Source: Deltaproteobacteria bacterium (GTDB lineage Bacteria > Desulfobacterota > BSN033 > UBA1163). Taken from it: DNA of 13,263 nucleotides. Location of the stretch: NCBI GenBank assembly GCA_016875255.1, contig VGRU01000086.1, positions 1 to 13,263 of the forward strand, in the 5' to 3' direction. Positions 13,097 to 13,263 of the stretch are shown here, piece by piece (within the stretch, counting starts at the first letter, position 1; each line of letters opens with the position of its first letter). The notes under the pieces were generated by a model. The model saw only the letters and a list, made by a program, of their open reading frames with translations, searched no databases and was not told where the DNA came from. The translations under genes and the position numbers were made by a program.

Positions 13097-13263
13097 TTAT
13101 GTGGCGTATGCCCGTCGTAGTTCCTTTGTGAGAGTTTTGGCCTTGTCAAGCGCATCTTGAAATCGCTTTTCAGCACTTTGTTGATAGAAATCGATGTTCC
13201 CGGATGAGTTGGCCAAGAAATCAATGATTGAAAGTAAGTCTTCACAAATGCTTGGAAGTCCCC
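13097..13263 (-). CDS. Hypothetical protein, C-terminal 54 residues only
   Basis: An open frame enters from the right edge and stops at 13097-13099. The visible residues (GLPSICEDLLSIIDFLANSS ... AEKRFQDALDKAKTLTKELR ... AYAT) have natural composition and strong amphipathic-helix character, unlike the other two frames of the strand: one stops early and the other is repeat-poor junk. No family can be named from this fragment. It lies upstream of, and on the same strand as, the HEPN-like gene, so it may belong to the same cassette. The gap of about 270 bp holds the two tiny ORFs and a small AGACC-GAAA-GGTCT hairpin near 13015-13032. Confidence 0.6.
   Translation of the reverse strand, partial: GLPSICEDLLSIIDFLANSSGNIDFYQQSAEKRFQDALDKAKTLTKELRRAYAT

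Noticed and set aside
1..13263. CRISPR array, rRNA, riboswitch or transposase gene
   Set aside because: I looked for regularly spaced direct repeats, conserved rRNA strings, T-box or leader features before ilv genes, and transposase motifs; none is convincing. The ilvB upstream region is outside the window.

Overview
The window looks like a bacterial chromosome, most plausibly a Desulfobacterota (deltaproteobacterial) or similar anaerobe or environmental lineage. This is inferred, not proven. The gene order ilvB-ilvN-ilvC-psd-pssA is one I know from Geobacter-type genomes. The gaps carry palindromic dispersed repeats (CCCCTTTG...CAAAGGGG, GGCTGAAGCC-type hairpins, CCTGCC...GGCAGG) of a kind common in such genomes. 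No plasmid, phage-structural or integrase gene is visible.

Core block, 1-5384, + strand. A 5'-truncated acetolactate synthase large subunit (ilvB) is followed by the small subunit (ilvN), ketol-acid reductoisomerase (ilvC), phosphatidylserine decarboxylase (psd) and CDP-diacylglycerol-serine O-phosphatidyltransferase (pssA). The first three catalyse the first two common steps of Val/Leu/Ile synthesis. The last two make phosphatidylserine and convert it to phosphatidylethanolamine. ilvC, psd and pssA overlap and are surely co-transcribed. ilvN is separated from ilvB (376 bp) and from ilvC (507 bp) by repeat-filled gaps that include two MITE-like inverted-repeat elements. A probable terminator follows pssA.

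Junction, 5385-6180. A tRNA-Asn(GTT) with encoded CCA and its own terminator is followed by a small GIY-YIG nuclease frame with a damaged or atypical start, then dispersed palindromic repeats. In relatives I recall leuA following pssA; here the accessory region begins instead.

Accessory + strand genes, 6181-8556. A complete higBA toxin-antitoxin pair with an inverted-repeat operator on its promoter is followed by an unrecognised 305-aa protein, a gene-poor 310-bp gap, and a DUF4411-like (PIN-fold) putative toxin without the usual antitoxin partner.

Accessory - strand cluster, 13263-8900, reading leftward. It holds the C-terminal end of an unrecognised gene, two tiny overlapping ORFs, a protein with a HEPN-type RNxxxH motif, an unrecognised 194-aa protein, and a 780-aa protein with a PD-(D/E)xK nuclease signature (D544/D546...E559-C-K561). 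The large gene is visibly more AT-rich than the ilv block. The set resembles an acquired defence-type cassette, and this is the best candidate in the window for an undescribed system. Its function and its unity as one system are inference.
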